This document shows positions 47,742 to 59,322 of a DNA stretch of 64,000 bases, piece after piece (position 1 is the first letter of the stretch; each line of letters starts with the position of its first letter). Source of the stretch: Gonapodya prolifera JEL478 (taxonomy: Eukaryota; Monoblepharomycota; Monoblepharidomycetes; Monoblepharidales; Gonapodyaceae). The notes beneath the pieces are model-generated. The model was not told the origin of the DNA. It saw only the letters and a list, made by a program, of their open reading frames with translations, and did no database searches. Location of the stretch: NCBI GenBank assembly GCA_001574975.1, contig KQ965850.1, positions 80,875 through 144,874 on the forward strand, read 5' to 3'. Made by a program: the position numbers and the translations under genes.

Positions 47742-49261
47742 TTAAACTTTGGCTTTGAGCCAAGGCTTGCCCACACCGCCAACGCACACCTGAAGACCTC
47801 TTTTCACCGGGGGCCGTGCCATGATTCTGTCACACCATGCCATCGCATGCTTGTACTTATCCACCCCAAGGAACTCCCTGGCGCGTGTTCCCTTCAAATA
47901 TACATCCAAACGTTAAACGTAAGCTCCAAAGCTGAAAGACAACCAACCACTGCATCACTCACTGTCGAGTGCTTATATCCGCCTCGCAGAGTGAGAAACC
48001 AAGGCATGCACCTTGACAGAATTACGTGTGAGGAACACCAAACCAGCCCAAGCATCATGATCGTTTCACTGACATCATATCAGCAATCGTATACTCGTCA
48101 CCTGGAGCACACAAGACCTGTCAGCACCCACAACCGATAATGGTAACCGGTTTGCACCCACCGACAAGGTACGGCCGGCCGTCTGCGAGATGCTTTTCCA
48201 ATACGTCACACAGGCGTTGCACTTCCATACCTATGATACGAGGGTGAAAGCGTATGGTCGAACGTGGGTGGAAACGGAAGGAGGCTTGAGGGTGCAACGA
48301 ACCGTAACGTGCCACACCGTAGTTGCGAGCCTCGTGCTTGTCTCCCGGGGCATACACGAAGAAATGGCCAAAGTTTCCTGTCATTGGACTGGAAGTGTTC
48401 TTTATCAGTTTCACCAGGTTGGGCTAGGGTTTGCCACGATTTCACTTACCCTTGACCGCCCACTTGCCTTCAGTTCGAAATCATGTCATAAACGTGATCC
48501 CTCAAGATGAACGCAACATGCACAAGCTTACCAAAACACCCAACTCAGTACTACACGGACCATCCAAGCGTCACTTGTCCGTCAAATCGCAACGCAAAAC
48601 AAGAAGAACCACACGCACCTTCCGCCCTCTTCGCTGGATCCTGTGGGAAAAACTTTCCATACTTAAGCGCCAGATGCACCACAATAGCCCCCGATTCGAA
48701 GACTCTGATAGGCTCCCCCGAGGGGGTGTCGTAGTCGTACATGGCGGGAATCTTTCAAGTCACGGGTGAATCTTGCGCACGCACGTACGGCAGTAGACTG
48801 TTACCCTACGCGACGGCGCTCACCTTGGAGTTTGGGTTGACACCCACGAACCCAGATGTGAACTGCTCTGCCTTGGATATATTGACCGTCCACGCGTCAT
48901 AGTCGACGCCAAACTCCTCCAGCGCAATCGACGCCTTGAACCCGTTGGGCGTGGGCGCCTTGCAACATAGCAATAGCAGGGTGGTGGGATGGGGAGCAAC
49001 ATCGGGATCGGAAGTAACGCGGAGCCGACGACACGAGTGACGCACCGAGTACAGCTGGTACTTGGCTGGCCCGCGCGGGAGGGCCTTTTGCACGCGGGCG
49101 CCGGCGGTGGGCGCATTTATCGCGGAAACTGAGGGAGATGGTTGAATCCAGGGTGTGGGTTGGTGTGCGCGGACGGGAAAGGGAACGGCACACGCACAGT
49201 TGTTTCCATCGGTGGCGGCGTACAGCGATTCGATTTTTTGGGGAGGGGTCCAGTCGGGCAT
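47742..49261 (-). CDS. Glutathione S-transferase, Ure2p/YghU (Nu) class
   Basis: The protein starts MPDWTPPQKIESLYAATDGNN and continues NAPTAGARVQKALPRGPAKY then QLYS, the N-terminal extension typical of bacterial YghU/YfcG enzymes. The thioredoxin fold follows: APTPNGFKASIALEEFGVDY and QFTSGFVGVNPNSK. The next exon has PIRVFESGAIVVHLALKYGKF, which includes the glutathione-binding ESGA. The helical domain gives EVQRLCDVLEKHLADGRPYL, DEYTIADM, PWFLTLRGGYKHS and REFLGVDKYKHAMAWCDRIM, ending at TAA 47742. The likely activity is glutathione-dependent disulfide reductase or peroxidase. It ends 93 bp from the convergent transcription-factor gene. Confidence 0.87.
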
Positions 49262-49662
49262 CGCGCGAGAATGTGAATTCGACAAATCGGGGTGCGGAAG
49301 GTTTGGCCGACGGAGGCAGTGCGTGTTGTTTTCTCGCACCCTTTCCTCATATGTACATATGAGCTTCTCGCGTCCACGTTTCAGACATTATGTGTATGAG
49401 TCGCTATACCCATAATTTAATTGCTGTGGGGTAACACCCAACAAGAGTATCGACCAGATAACCGCAGCCTCACCGACCGCCGACTGTTCCTTCGAACATA
49501 CCCCGAAACCATTTCCGTTCGCCACAAACTCCGATCTTCTCCTCCCTGGCACCTTGACACCTCCCACCTGCCACCTTCCCCCTGTCCACTTTCCGCTCCC
49601 AAGCGTCCTCCCACCGGGACGCCCCTCCAATCATCCAGGGCAGCACGCCGCGTCCAGACCGC

Positions 49663-50801
49663 TCAGTCGTCAGGCGGTGTGACGTCCGGGAACATGTCCA
49701 CGGCGTGGGAGAAGTGCTCGGGGTGGGTCGCGCGGACTTTTGCACGGAGGGATCTGTGGGTGTGGGTTGTGGGTTGATTCGAGCGGGGAAAAAGATGCGA
49801 AGGAAGACCAGACTCCGTTTGCAGTGAGAGTACCACACTTCCTGGGGAGTGACGTCTGCTCTCATTGTGCCCCGCTCACCGTCCCCACTCTTGGCGTCCA
49901 CACATCTCTGGTGTATTCAATGTAAAAGTTCACGACGTTTCCCTGCTCCTCCCCCTCAAGCGACGTGGCATCGCTGACTTCTCAACCCGACACCGCTCGA
50001 CTTTCGCCGCTATGTCACCCAGACTCTCTCACCTCTCCCACCCCCCTACCTCGTGCCGTCGCTACACACCTAATACGCCCATGCACGTCCTCGACCTCCC
50101 TCCTCATATTGCGACACGCCTTGCCCCCCTCCTCGTAACTGCCCTTTGTGTGAGCCAGCGCGTCGCGTGAATTTGAGAGGATGGCGTCGAGGTGGGCGTT
50201 GAGGTCGCGGAGGAGAGTGAGGCTGGTGGGATGGGGGATGGCATAAGAAGGTAGGAGACGTGTCCACTCCTCCAAACCACTCCAACCTCCTCCACCAGAT
50301 TCATACACGCACGGCATTGACAAAAACACACCTCTTTTGCTGCATCGCATCCACTTGGTCCAGTTTTTCGGGATCGATCGCCTGAAACACGCCATCGGTC
50401 AAAACCGACTTTGCCAATGTCGACGGCTGCTGCTTTTCTGTGTCGAGATCCACCCCGGGCCGGTCCTCATCTCTCCTTGGCTGATCCTGGACCGAAAACT
50501 CGTCCGGCGCGGAGGGAATCGTGGGCGACTCTGGGTACTGTGCGGGCAGGGATGGCGACGAGTCGGGACGCGGCGGGAGAGGCGGGCGGTACGGGGATGC
50601 GGAGACGATGACGCGGGATTCGAGGGATGCGGCTGCGGGTGACGGGCGGGAAAGAGGAGGGAGTGCAGCGTGCGCGTGGCCGGAGTGGGAGGAGTGCAGC
50701 GAGGGCGACGTGGTGCTGCGCGGGCGGGCGTCGGCGGTGGGCGTTGTGGACTCTGACGAGTCGGACGAGTGTGCGGATGTGGCGGGCGTGGGCGATGCCA
50801 T
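49663..50801 (-). CDS. KxDL-domain protein (KXD1-like, BORC/BLOC-1-related)
   Basis: Exons 50801-50332, 50222-50070 and 49753-49663 sum to 714 nt (237 aa). The first 140 residues are Ser/Pro-rich. The helical KxDL region reads DPEKLDQVDAMQQKS, LLRDLNAHLDAILSNSRDAL, EGGKACRNMRREVEDVHGRI and R-SLRAKVRATHPEHFSH. It resembles animal KXD1 (MKRDLDYVFRKIRSLKAKL...HPEAFSH) and has the same terminal motif. The last exon is separated by a 316-bp intron and was recognised by that similarity. KXD1 acts with BORC/BLOC-1 in positioning lysosomes or vacuoles. Confidence 0.75.
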
Positions 50802-51188
50802 CGACTAAGAGTGGGATAGTTGCTGAGGCCTTCACGCACATTTCGCTTCTTCACTTGTGATTGCAGACCACCGTATCGTTTGGCATGTCCAAAAACTCTC
50901 TCAAAAGCTCGATTTGGCACGTTGTATTGTCCGCTTGTTCTGGATTGAGGACAAGAAAATCGAATTGAATTCAGTATAGGAGATTCTGGGTCGAGTGAGT
51001 TTTCAGTTTCGATGGTGGTGATTTATTTCGAAGTCCATCTCACTACGTCTCAGGCACATATATTCGCATTGTGAACATCAATCTTTCTCCCGTACGCAGA
51101 TGAATCAGAGAATCCTTGCAATCACAGGAACACCGCCACGGCATTGGACTGAGGCCGCCCAGTCCTCAGTCGTCAATGAGAATTGCAT

Positions 51189-54077
51189 ATGGATTTGCAG
51201 CTTGACGATCTCGATGGAAAGCCAAGTGGCACAGAAGTGGAGGAGAGACTGATTAGCGTGACAAGGAAGGAAAGGCAGACGGACGATGTCACCGAGCCAG
51301 TGTTACCAGGGAGCAATAACCAAAAACGCTCGCCGAGTGGAACCAGGATACTCTTGATATTTGCGGGCGGTAAATATGTTCGTCGTTTTGAAGGCTGGCC
51401 ACTCACTTTCGTTCTCAAATCGTATCTCCCTTTGCAGTTTCAGGAGTTTTATTTTTGACCAGCGCTGCTCTTGTCGTTGTATTTGTACTTCGACTGCAAT
51501 CGGAACGCGCTACAACAGCATCGGACGGGCTGCAAGGGTCTGTAACTGTCAACTTCATCCTCCAATTCTGTACCCACCACACCCGCTCAATTAGTCCCCG
51601 CAACTTTCACTGGGAGATGCGGTGCAACATTTGGGACCGCACTATGTCGTATGAATCAATGCTTTACCGTTGCATTTGGTTGTGACTGACATGTTCTTTC
51701 ACTTTTGTCATGTCAGATCCACCTCTTCTATTCTCAGCGACGGTTACTAGCGACATAACAAACGGCTATACTCCTTGGTTAGCTCTCACTGTTTTGCTCC
51801 AAATGTGCCATGGCTTGACTGACAAACTCCGTCTTCAGCTGCAGCGTTGACGGTTACTGCGGTGATTCATACTTTTCTTGCGGTGTCGGATGCCAGTCAG
51901 GGTGCGATTCGTTTCCGCCTGCCAAAAATCTCGCAGGCACGGGGACCTTTACACTTGCCGGACGGAGCGGAGTCCCAGCCATGCATGTCCTTCTCGTTCC
52001 AAACACGAACAACGTCATCATGTTGGGAAAGCAGGAAAACTTCACAGAGCTTCGACTTCCAAGTGGTAAGATCCAAGCTGCTTCTAAGCTCGTTTTGGTT
52101 TCGTCCACCATTTCTCACAACAGGAGGGTACGCATACAGTGCGGAATGGGACTCCGCCACGCTCAGCCTCTAAGCGTTGTCATACAAATCGAACGCCTTT
52201 TGCTCTGGGGTCGGTCAAATGCCGATGGGCGACTGCTCTCGGTGGGAGGGAGTGCTCGTGGGTATGGAGGTTTTTTGGAAAGCACGTGAAGGATGTGTGT
52301 TCACATAAATTCTTTCCAAAAGCTGGCACTGACGATTCAGTGGCCGGATATGAAGGAGTTCGAATCCTCACGCGCCCTTGCACAATGGTTCGGTTTTGTG
52401 CGATTGGGCTGAGGGTGACGCCGTTGGGCAACTTCAATCGGCACGCTGGTATCCCTTGGTGGTGAATCTCCCAGACGCACGTATTGTGAGTTCCTGGCAG
52501 CTTTGGTTTGCTATGTTTGCATCACCGTATGAAGATCTGGACTCCCGTTGCTCAGCTTATCATCGGGGGTATTCAACAGTACGATCAAGGTCCTCTCCTG
52601 AACGAACAATCCCACGTACGAATTTTATCCACAGGTGGGGAAAATTTTCATAGCTTCCAAATTGCTCGGGATCAAAACTCGTTTTTTGCGCCTGAGGCCT
52701 GCGGGGAACTTTCAGATGGACTTGCTGCAAGCCCCGTGTTTCCTTTCCAAATGTGCCCTCATGTTTACGTTTTGAAGAGTGGGCGCTTGTTCATCATGGC
52801 CGGATGAAGTAGCGTCATATTAGATCCAATCGCGAATCAGGTATTCCGAATCTCTGGTCTCTGTTTTGCTCAACCATCACTCCCTCATCATTGCACGTCA
52901 GGTTATCAAAAGCCTTCCTGATCTTCCCGGTAGGATCTGACGTGATGGCGTTTTACCGGTTCCAGCGTTACCGTTTGCATCCAGGAATATATCCCCAGAC
53001 TTATCCAACCGTTGGGGCTGGAACTTTGTGAGATTCTGCACGATAGTTTAATTTCCTGTCAAGGCTTATGGACGCCGCAAAGTTTTGAATAACCGGATCT
53101 CGTCACCTCCCAGACTTCCCATTTCTTTCACAGACAACTACACACCTCACTTCATGGTGTGTGGAGGTGGGCACCCAGATCTCTGGTTTGAACAACCAGC
53201 CACATAGCTGTGGAATAAGTGGGTTGTGCCTTCTGAATGATTGAATTTGGTAATTTATCACCATTTTGTCGTCAAAAATAAAGTCACTCCTAAAGACGAA
53301 CTCCGTGTGGGATACATCGGAATCGATGCCCCAAATTCGTGTTATGGTTCACCCCACCCTCCTGCCTGACGGCAACATTCTTTTCATAAATGGAGCCAAG
53401 AAGGGATACCAAGGATGGGAAGTTGCGAAAGATGCCGTGGAAGCGCCAGATTTGTTCATCCCTGGTGCACCAAAGGATCAGCGATGGTGGACGCTTGCGG
53501 CTTCTACCATCCCCAGAATGCGTGAGTCATGGGGACGTTTGTGAGCTGACAAGTGCCGACAACAACAGACCACTCGATTTCTCAGCTTATGCCTGACGTG
53601 ACGGGTTTGGTGACTGGCTCCAACCCACATTATTCACCAAATTTCACGGATCCTTATCCGACGGAGTACCGAAATGAGATTTTCACACCGCCATACCTGT
53701 CATCTGGTAAACCTCGACCAACCATTACGGGAGACCTTCCTCCGGCGGTTTTGCCTGGTGATACCTTCACAATCAAGGGCACATGGGACCCAACGAAGCC
53801 AGTACAGGCCAGCTTCTACTTCCCGGGGGCTGTGACACATGCTTTGCACATGAGGACCAGATTGGTTTTTGTAAGTAAATGCGAGATCTGCTTTATATTA
53901 AATACGAGCACCAACAGAACACTGCAAAAGGCTCCCCTTGTGGTCCAATCCGCGACACAAATTCAAGTGACAACACCCCCGAACAATAGCATTGTCCCAC
54001 CAGGCTACTATTTGCTTTATATCGTTAATGACGGGGTGCCGAGTGTCGTAAAGTGGCTGCAGATAAAGCAAACATAG
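51189..54077 (+). pseudogene. CBM18-containing copper radical oxidase (glyoxal oxidase-like), broken
   Basis: Order: a cytosolic N-terminus; one membrane anchor (TSAALVVVFVLRL); a hevein-type chitin-binding module (GRCGATFGTALCRMNQ, then CSVDGYCGDSYFSCGVGCQSG); then glyoxal-oxidase blades: VPAMHVLLVPNTNNVIMLGK, NAFCSGVGQM, GRLLSVGGSARGYGG, WYPLVVNLPDARI, NYTPHFMVCGGG, MPQIRVMVHPTLLPDGNILF, NPHYSPNFTDPYPTEYR; and the C-terminal domain with PPGYYLLYIVNDGVPS. Intact relatives oxidise aldehydes to acids with H2O2 release. Here an in-frame TAA (52171) and TGA (52805) occur. Frame shifts are seen at about 52221 and in 52920-53080. A functional product is unlikely. Confidence 0.72.
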
Positions 54078-54146
54078 TCGGTGTGCAGTTCTGCACGTCT
54101 CTAAATAGTTGAAAACTGTGTTTCGATGTTCTATTTCTGATTAATT

Positions 54147-54377
54147 ATGTTATTTTCTTCATTGCGTGCTTCTTCCGCTCGTCTTTTATTTCGCAACGTG
54201 CCACTGTCATCCAAAAACTACTTCACAACTGAAGAGTTATCGAGTGACAGCTCCCGTGCTGGAAATGGGCGCTCTGAGCAAAAGAGTGTTTTATCCCGGC
54301 AGTTGGGGACAGCTGCATTCTCGTACATAGAGGACTTCAAGTCCTCCTCTGGTTCTTCTTCCCGAAAACAGCGATGA
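54147..54377 (+). CDS. Small ORF with mitochondrial-presequence-like N-terminus
   Basis: 76 aa beginning MLFSSLRASSARLLFRNVPL, an Arg/Ser/hydrophobic helix without acidic residues. A Ser-rich remainder ends SSGSSSRKQR. It starts 69 bp after the copper-oxidase stop. It could be an independent small mitochondrial protein or an exon of a longer gene. No family recognised. Confidence 0.3.
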   Translation: MLFSSLRASSARLLFRNVPLSSKNYFTTEELSSDSSRAGNGRSEQKSVLSRQLGTAAFSYIEDFKSSSGSSSRKQR

Positions 54378-54532
54378 ATCGCATCCAAAACACGCGATTA
54401 TCATCGACTCGATCAGCTCAACCGATAAGTTTAATTGGAGTATGTGCAAACAATTGGAGAGAGGAAAGGGGGTTACTGAGGCCTGTCCTGCCCAACAAGC
54501 AGCTCTTCACTTGCCATCACACCCCAGCAGCA

Positions 54533-55875
54533 ATGCAGCATCCACACACGCTGCTCATCTCCTGCGAAAAACACACCGAGTGGGGACAGAACATCATCGT
54601 ACGTCTCCACATCTCCCGGCATTCCCGCTCATGACTCATCCCGCCGTGTCCCATCCCCAAGTGCGTCGGCAACGTCCCGGAACTAGGAAACTGGGATATC
54701 GCACGCGCACTCAAACTCTCGTACGTCTCTGGTCCTTCCCATCCATGATCGTCACCCTGTCCGAGCCCGTGTTGGTCCTTCGTGTGTCCGACAGGTACTC
54801 GCATCCCGCGACGTGGTCTGCGAGCGTTGAGATCGACACCTCCTCCGTTCCGCGAGTGAAGCTGGATGCAGATGTGGCAGAGCGCGAAGGCGTTGCTGAC
54901 GTGCCCACGATCAAGTTCAAGTTCGTCCAGCTTGATGACAGGCTCAAGAGTGCGTTGACAGTTTCTTGACTCTTTCAGTACGCGAAGCGAGCTTATATTA
55001 GTGATGACGCTCGTCCTCTTTTACAACCCTATTTTCATTCTTCTGGTCTCGTCCCGCACACCCTCGCAGACGGGGGCGTCCCCTTCTACGAACCCGGCCC
55101 CATCCGTCTCCTTCCCCTTCACCCATCCCACTCACCGCCTCGCTTCACCTGGGCTCTTCCCCACCCGTACCCAATCTTTCCCTCGCCCTCCCTATACCGC
55201 TTCACAACTCGCATACCCCTCCCCTCCTCAGTCAAGGGCGCGCTGTACAGGAGCCCCATGCCCTACAGCGCCATGTTTGATCCGGCAGGACGCGTGTGGG
55301 ACGAGTGGAGGGACCTGGGCGTAGATGTAGTCGTGTGTTTGTGCGAGGAGTGGGAGTTGGTAGAACGGGTGAGTTTGTCGGTGTGTGGTACCAGCGTTCG
55401 AATTGTGGCGGTGTGTGCGCGCGAGCATGGCAACGTGCTTTTCGTGCGAGAACGAGTGGACGTGGACGAACCTCGACAGCGTTGTGACTCGTATGCTTGT
55501 GCTTGTGCGAGGAGTGGGACACGCTCACAACCGTCACACACCCAGTCCGGAATCCCCCTCCTAACCCACTACACCACGCACCACCTCCCGCACCTGCACC
55601 TCGCCATCCCCGACCTGCACCTCCCACCGCCTGCCCTACAATACTCCTTCTCCGTCCTCGTTTCCCGTATCCTCGCCCTCCTCTCCCACGGGGCCACCGT
55701 GGCAGTGCACTGCCATGCGGGGATCGGACGGACGGGCGTCCTCATCGCGTGTTTGGGCGGACGCGTGGGTGTGCAGGGAGATGTGGTGACGTGGGTGAGA
55801 GGCCTGGTGAAGGGTGCCGTGCAGACGGAGGAGCAGGAACGGTTTGTGCGGAGGTGGGTCAGGGAAAGTGCGTGA
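54533..55875 (+). CDS. CBM20-dual-specificity phosphatase (laforin-like glucan phosphatase architecture)
   Basis: Exons 54533-54598, 54662-54720, 54795-54949, 55070-55368 and 55546-55875 sum to 909 nt (302 aa). The N-terminal module is a starch-binding CBM20: TLLISCEKHTEWGQNII, GNVPELGNWDIARALKLS, HPATWSASVEIDTSS and TIKFKFVQLDDR, carrying the family GNW, TW and KF signatures. The C-terminal half is a phosphatase: KGALYRSPMPY, DLGVDVVVCLCEEWE, and the P-loop HCHAGIGRTG with the nucleophile Cys codon at 55711. A CBM20 followed by a dual-specificity phosphatase is the layout of laforin, which dephosphorylates glycogen. The KGALYRSPMPY lead is not typical of animal laforin. Glycogen as substrate is therefore inference. 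Confidence 0.82.
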
Positions 55876-56134
55876 GTGAAGCGTGCCGAGTGGGTCTTGG
55901 CGTTGGGAAACGTGAAGCGTGGTGGTGTGTCCCCGCGTTGGGTACAAACGCGTGGTTTCCATCGGGACGGTCGCGGTCGCTGGAGGGTAGCGCAAATGCG
56001 CCTTTTACATTAATAAGTCGTGTAATGTTTTCGTCCTTCTGTGGGCTTTTGGCAGAGTTCTCAAAAGATGGTAACCACATGCCGAGCATGTTGCTGCGGT
56101 GGGAGATTTTAGAGAATCCACTATCCCCTCCCCA

Positions 56135-56990
56135 ATGACCGACGTGCAACCTCCCTCCCCTGCAAACCGGCGCGGGCCGCGAAAACGGCGCCGGCATCAA
56201 TGGAAGGACGACCCCGATCGCTCCCTCGAGTCCAATTCCCGATCGAACAATGGCACGGCGCCCGAGCGCCGGTCCACCAACGTGGCACGTTCGGGGACGC
56301 CCGCGCGGGCTGTGCAGGAGGCAAAGGATGCGGCGTGGAGTCCTGGTGGCGAGGCGGGGAGGAGGGGGAGCAGGAAGAGGAACTGGTCCCCTAGGGGCCC
56401 GCAAGACGACGGCGACGGCGACGATGATGATATGTCGCGTGCGAGTGATGGACAAGATGACGAGGAATTGGGAGGGGACAGCGATACGGAAATGGATTAC
56501 CTGGACGAGGGTGAAGACGGGTCGGATTTGTCCGAGACGTCGGCATCATCAAAGCGCGAGGATCGCGAAGGCCAAAAGGACCGAGAGGGCCGCGAAGACC
56601 GTGGCAGGGAAGGCGACACGCCTGTGTTAGGGGCACCGACTGTCAAAGAGCCGGACGATCCAGTGAGGACGCGTCCCCCCCTCTTGCACCAGCACCAGCC
56701 TCTGCGGGTCGCGGCGAGCCTCGCGCGGGCCACGTGGGCCGTCCCTCTTGTTGCAGGATCCCTCCTCGCAGGACTCGTGCTGCTCAAGCTTGTGGACAGG
56801 CGGAGGGACGACTATGATGACGTGGGTTGCTGTTTGAGTCCCGCACGGAAACGCATTGGCGGTAATTGCTCGTCTCCCGGCGTGTTTGTTGTGGGATTGG
56901 GTCATGCTCCAGGACACCCTCCACATGGTCGTGCTGACCTTTCTCACCGACTTTTCGCGCGCGGCGTTTTCCTATCTCTCGCCGACATGA
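56135..56990 (+). CDS. Uncharacterised single-pass membrane protein with disordered acidic N-terminus
   Basis: Exons 56135-56821 and 56913-56990 join in phase (254 aa). Residues 1-190 are highly charged and low-complexity, first basic (RRGPRKRRRHQ), then acidic. One hydrophobic segment follows (WAVPLVAGSLLAGLVLLKLV), then RRRDDYDDDTLHMVVLTFLT to the end. The topology suggests a tail-anchored or type II protein. No family recognised. A GT dinucleotide run at about 57017-57033 lies just downstream. Confidence 0.6.
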
Positions 56991-57241
56991 TGAATTCGAT
57001 ACCCACCAGTAACGTCTCTGTGTGTGTGTGTGTGGTGTCTGGGAAAAGTTCCATGTGGTTGTGAAGAAATGAATACCGTTTTGAAATACGTTTCGAGGGC
57101 TTAATTTTCGTATCTGACGCCAACACGATGTATTTGCTACAAGTCAGGAACGTGATACGTAAGCATGCAGTCTGCGCACACGCGGTGCGATTCATCTGTC
57201 CACTTTGCTTTGGAGTACTGCCGAGAGGCGTTTCCAGTCGG

Positions 57242-57752
57242 TCAACAACCCACACGCAAATGGCTCACGTCGCGCGGGAAGATACGCACGCCCTCCTTTG
57301 GCTTTTCTTTCTGGCAGACTGAACATTTTCGTTTGAGGATGGTCGGTTGGGGTTTCTTTGGGGCTTGTGGTTTGGCAAGTCTGGAGCACTCGGTGCAGAA
57401 GAGCTTCGAGAATTCATCGGGCCGAATTGGCCCACCTGTGGGCGGGTGACCACGCTCAGATTCAGACCGAAATCGAGCGGTTCATTGATGTCGCGTGGTG
57501 TTCTCACGATTGGGAGCCGCCTTTCGAGACGGGAACGAAGCCAGGGGCCGATCGAAGCCGCACTTTGTGCAGGCCAGGAGTACGCCAGGAAATTTGTCCG
57601 TTCCAAGAGCATCCCAGGTTTCGCGGGCCACGGCGGCTTCCCGAGGGAAGTGTGAGAGGAACACAAACAGTGAAAGGGCCACCTCGCGCCCATGACTCAC
57701 CGCAGTTCATCTCCATCATGTCGTCTCTGAATTCGACTACTGAAAGCGTCAT
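57242..57752 (-). CDS. Small multi-CxxC zinc-binding protein
   Basis: Exons 57752-57701, 57636-57508 and 57435-57242 sum to 375 nt (124 aa) with canonical GTGAG donors. Three CxxC pairs are spaced evenly: LLACTKCGFDRPLASF, LFCTECSRLAKP and KRKCSVCQKEKPKEGVRIF. The pattern CxxC-(x)4-RP-x2-SF ... CxxC ... CxxC-xKEKP-x-F loosely resembles the tandem zinc fingers of Stc1, which links siRNA to heterochromatin in fission yeast. I could not establish homology. The short N-terminus (MTLSVVEFRDDMMEM) has no targeting signal. Confidence 0.6.
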
Positions 57753-58101
57753 TGGCGGTGAATCGACCGCGCTGTGTGTAAAGTTGGAGCCAATGACCAC
57801 AGCCGCCCATCGCCCCCGTTAAGCGGGAAGCGAGTGGTCGCATTCCTGCAAGTCAGTTCGAAAGCAACGGGTTTACTTCACAAATTGATCTTTTGTCACA
57901 CAGGCTTTTATTCTCAGCTTTCGCCAAAGAAGACAAAAACCAAATAACAGAGGTCTCAATGATCGAAACGAAAACCTTAACTACTGGTTTCATGCTAGTG
58001 AAATACTATTGGTATCCGTTTGGTGTTGTTATGTGCAAATCACTTTTGTCGAAACGGGACTGGACAGTTGCCGGCAGACATCACTTTCTCATTTCCCAAC
58101 G
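57753..58101. promoter_or_regulatory. Divergent promoter region (zinc protein / mS35)
   Basis: About 350 bp between divergent start codons, with no further gene seen. Confidence 0.4.
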
Positions 58102-59246
58102 ATGGCATCTACTCCATCTCCTCTCGCTGCAGCAAGCCGCCGCTGCACGAATCGATCGCGACTTTCTTTCCTACGTGTGTCCTCTATGGCCCGTCCGTCT
58201 CATCCTCTCGCTGTCTCAACCATGTCCACTTCTGTACCATCAAAACCGAGCACACCAACCGCAGGACGCCAAAGGAGGCGACCTGCGCCGGCCGCATCGT
58301 CGAAACGGCCTCCTCCGGAACGAGAAATTGTGGATTTGACCGGGAACCTTGCGGAAGATGTAAGTTGCAGCGTTTTTCGAACAGCTGCGGGTTGCTTCAT
58401 CGTCGTCATCGCTAATCATAAAGGGCCTTGACCGATACCAACTCGACTTCCTGGAGACGGCGGAGTGGGTCAAGGATGTTTTGTTGAAAATGAAGAACGA
58501 TGCACCGACGCTAGCAGGTGTGTTCCACCACAAACCTGTCCTAGTGTGGCGCTCATTGACATCGTGTACGTAATTGCAACTGCCAGAAAAGAAGCAGAAA
58601 GCCCCCTTCGTGCCAGAACCATCTCGGATATTCACCTACCACACCACCACAACCTTCGACTTCGACTTCACCATCCCTCACCACCAACACGCGTCGGGCC
58701 CCGATCGGTCAGTAACTGTGTCGTTCCGCGTCAGCGACGCAGTTGCGCATCTGGGACTGTCAAAGGAGCAACACCACAAGCTCCTCCTTCTCGTTGCTGG
58801 CGTTGCTCCCAGGGGCCCAGAAAGTGAATCCGACCGGCCGAACCTGCAACCCGGCGCTCTGGAAAAGATCGCCCAGGAAGCGGAACGGAAAACGGTCTCG
58901 TACGACGTGGACACGGACACTGCCACAATCACCTGTGACACGTTCGCGTTCAAGGGCCAGAACAAGAAGTGGCTGAGCGACACAGTGGACCGATTGATTG
59001 AGGAGGCCAAGGTTTGTCGCTCGCGGACCCTTATGTCGCGGTCGTCCGGTGCGCCACTAAATAATTTCTTTTCAGGACACGACCGACGCGTTCGCCGACA
59101 TTCCCATCGACGTGCGCCTTCTTGAGTCGAAGGCTGTCCAGCCGGGACCGACCAAGCGGGTGGCGTCCCGCAAAGTTGCGACCTTCAAAAACTCGTTCCC
59201 GAAAACTTGGAATAGACCTGTAGATGTGTTACGTGTTGAAACCTAA
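58102..59246 (+). CDS. Mitochondrial small-subunit ribosomal protein mS35
   Basis: Exons 58102-58359, 58424-58517, 58587-59011 and 59076-59246 sum to 948 nt (315 aa). The N-terminus is an Arg/Ser-rich presequence (ASRRCTNRSRLSFLRVSS). The conserved core matches the MRP-S24/S35 family: VSFRVSDAVAHLGLSKEQHH, KLLLLVAGVAPRG, a KTVSYDVDTDTATI strand pair, KKWLSDTVDRLIEEAKD and FADIPIDVRLLE. The role is structural, in the mitoribosome small subunit. The family is divergent, so identification rests on the pattern order rather than on a catalytic motif. Confidence 0.7.
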
Positions 59247-59322
59247 TAGAACAAATAAGTAGCGTGGTAAACATAAAGCTCGAAAGTGAGCAGAAGGCCG
59301 CACATGCGGAATTGCCCGCAGC

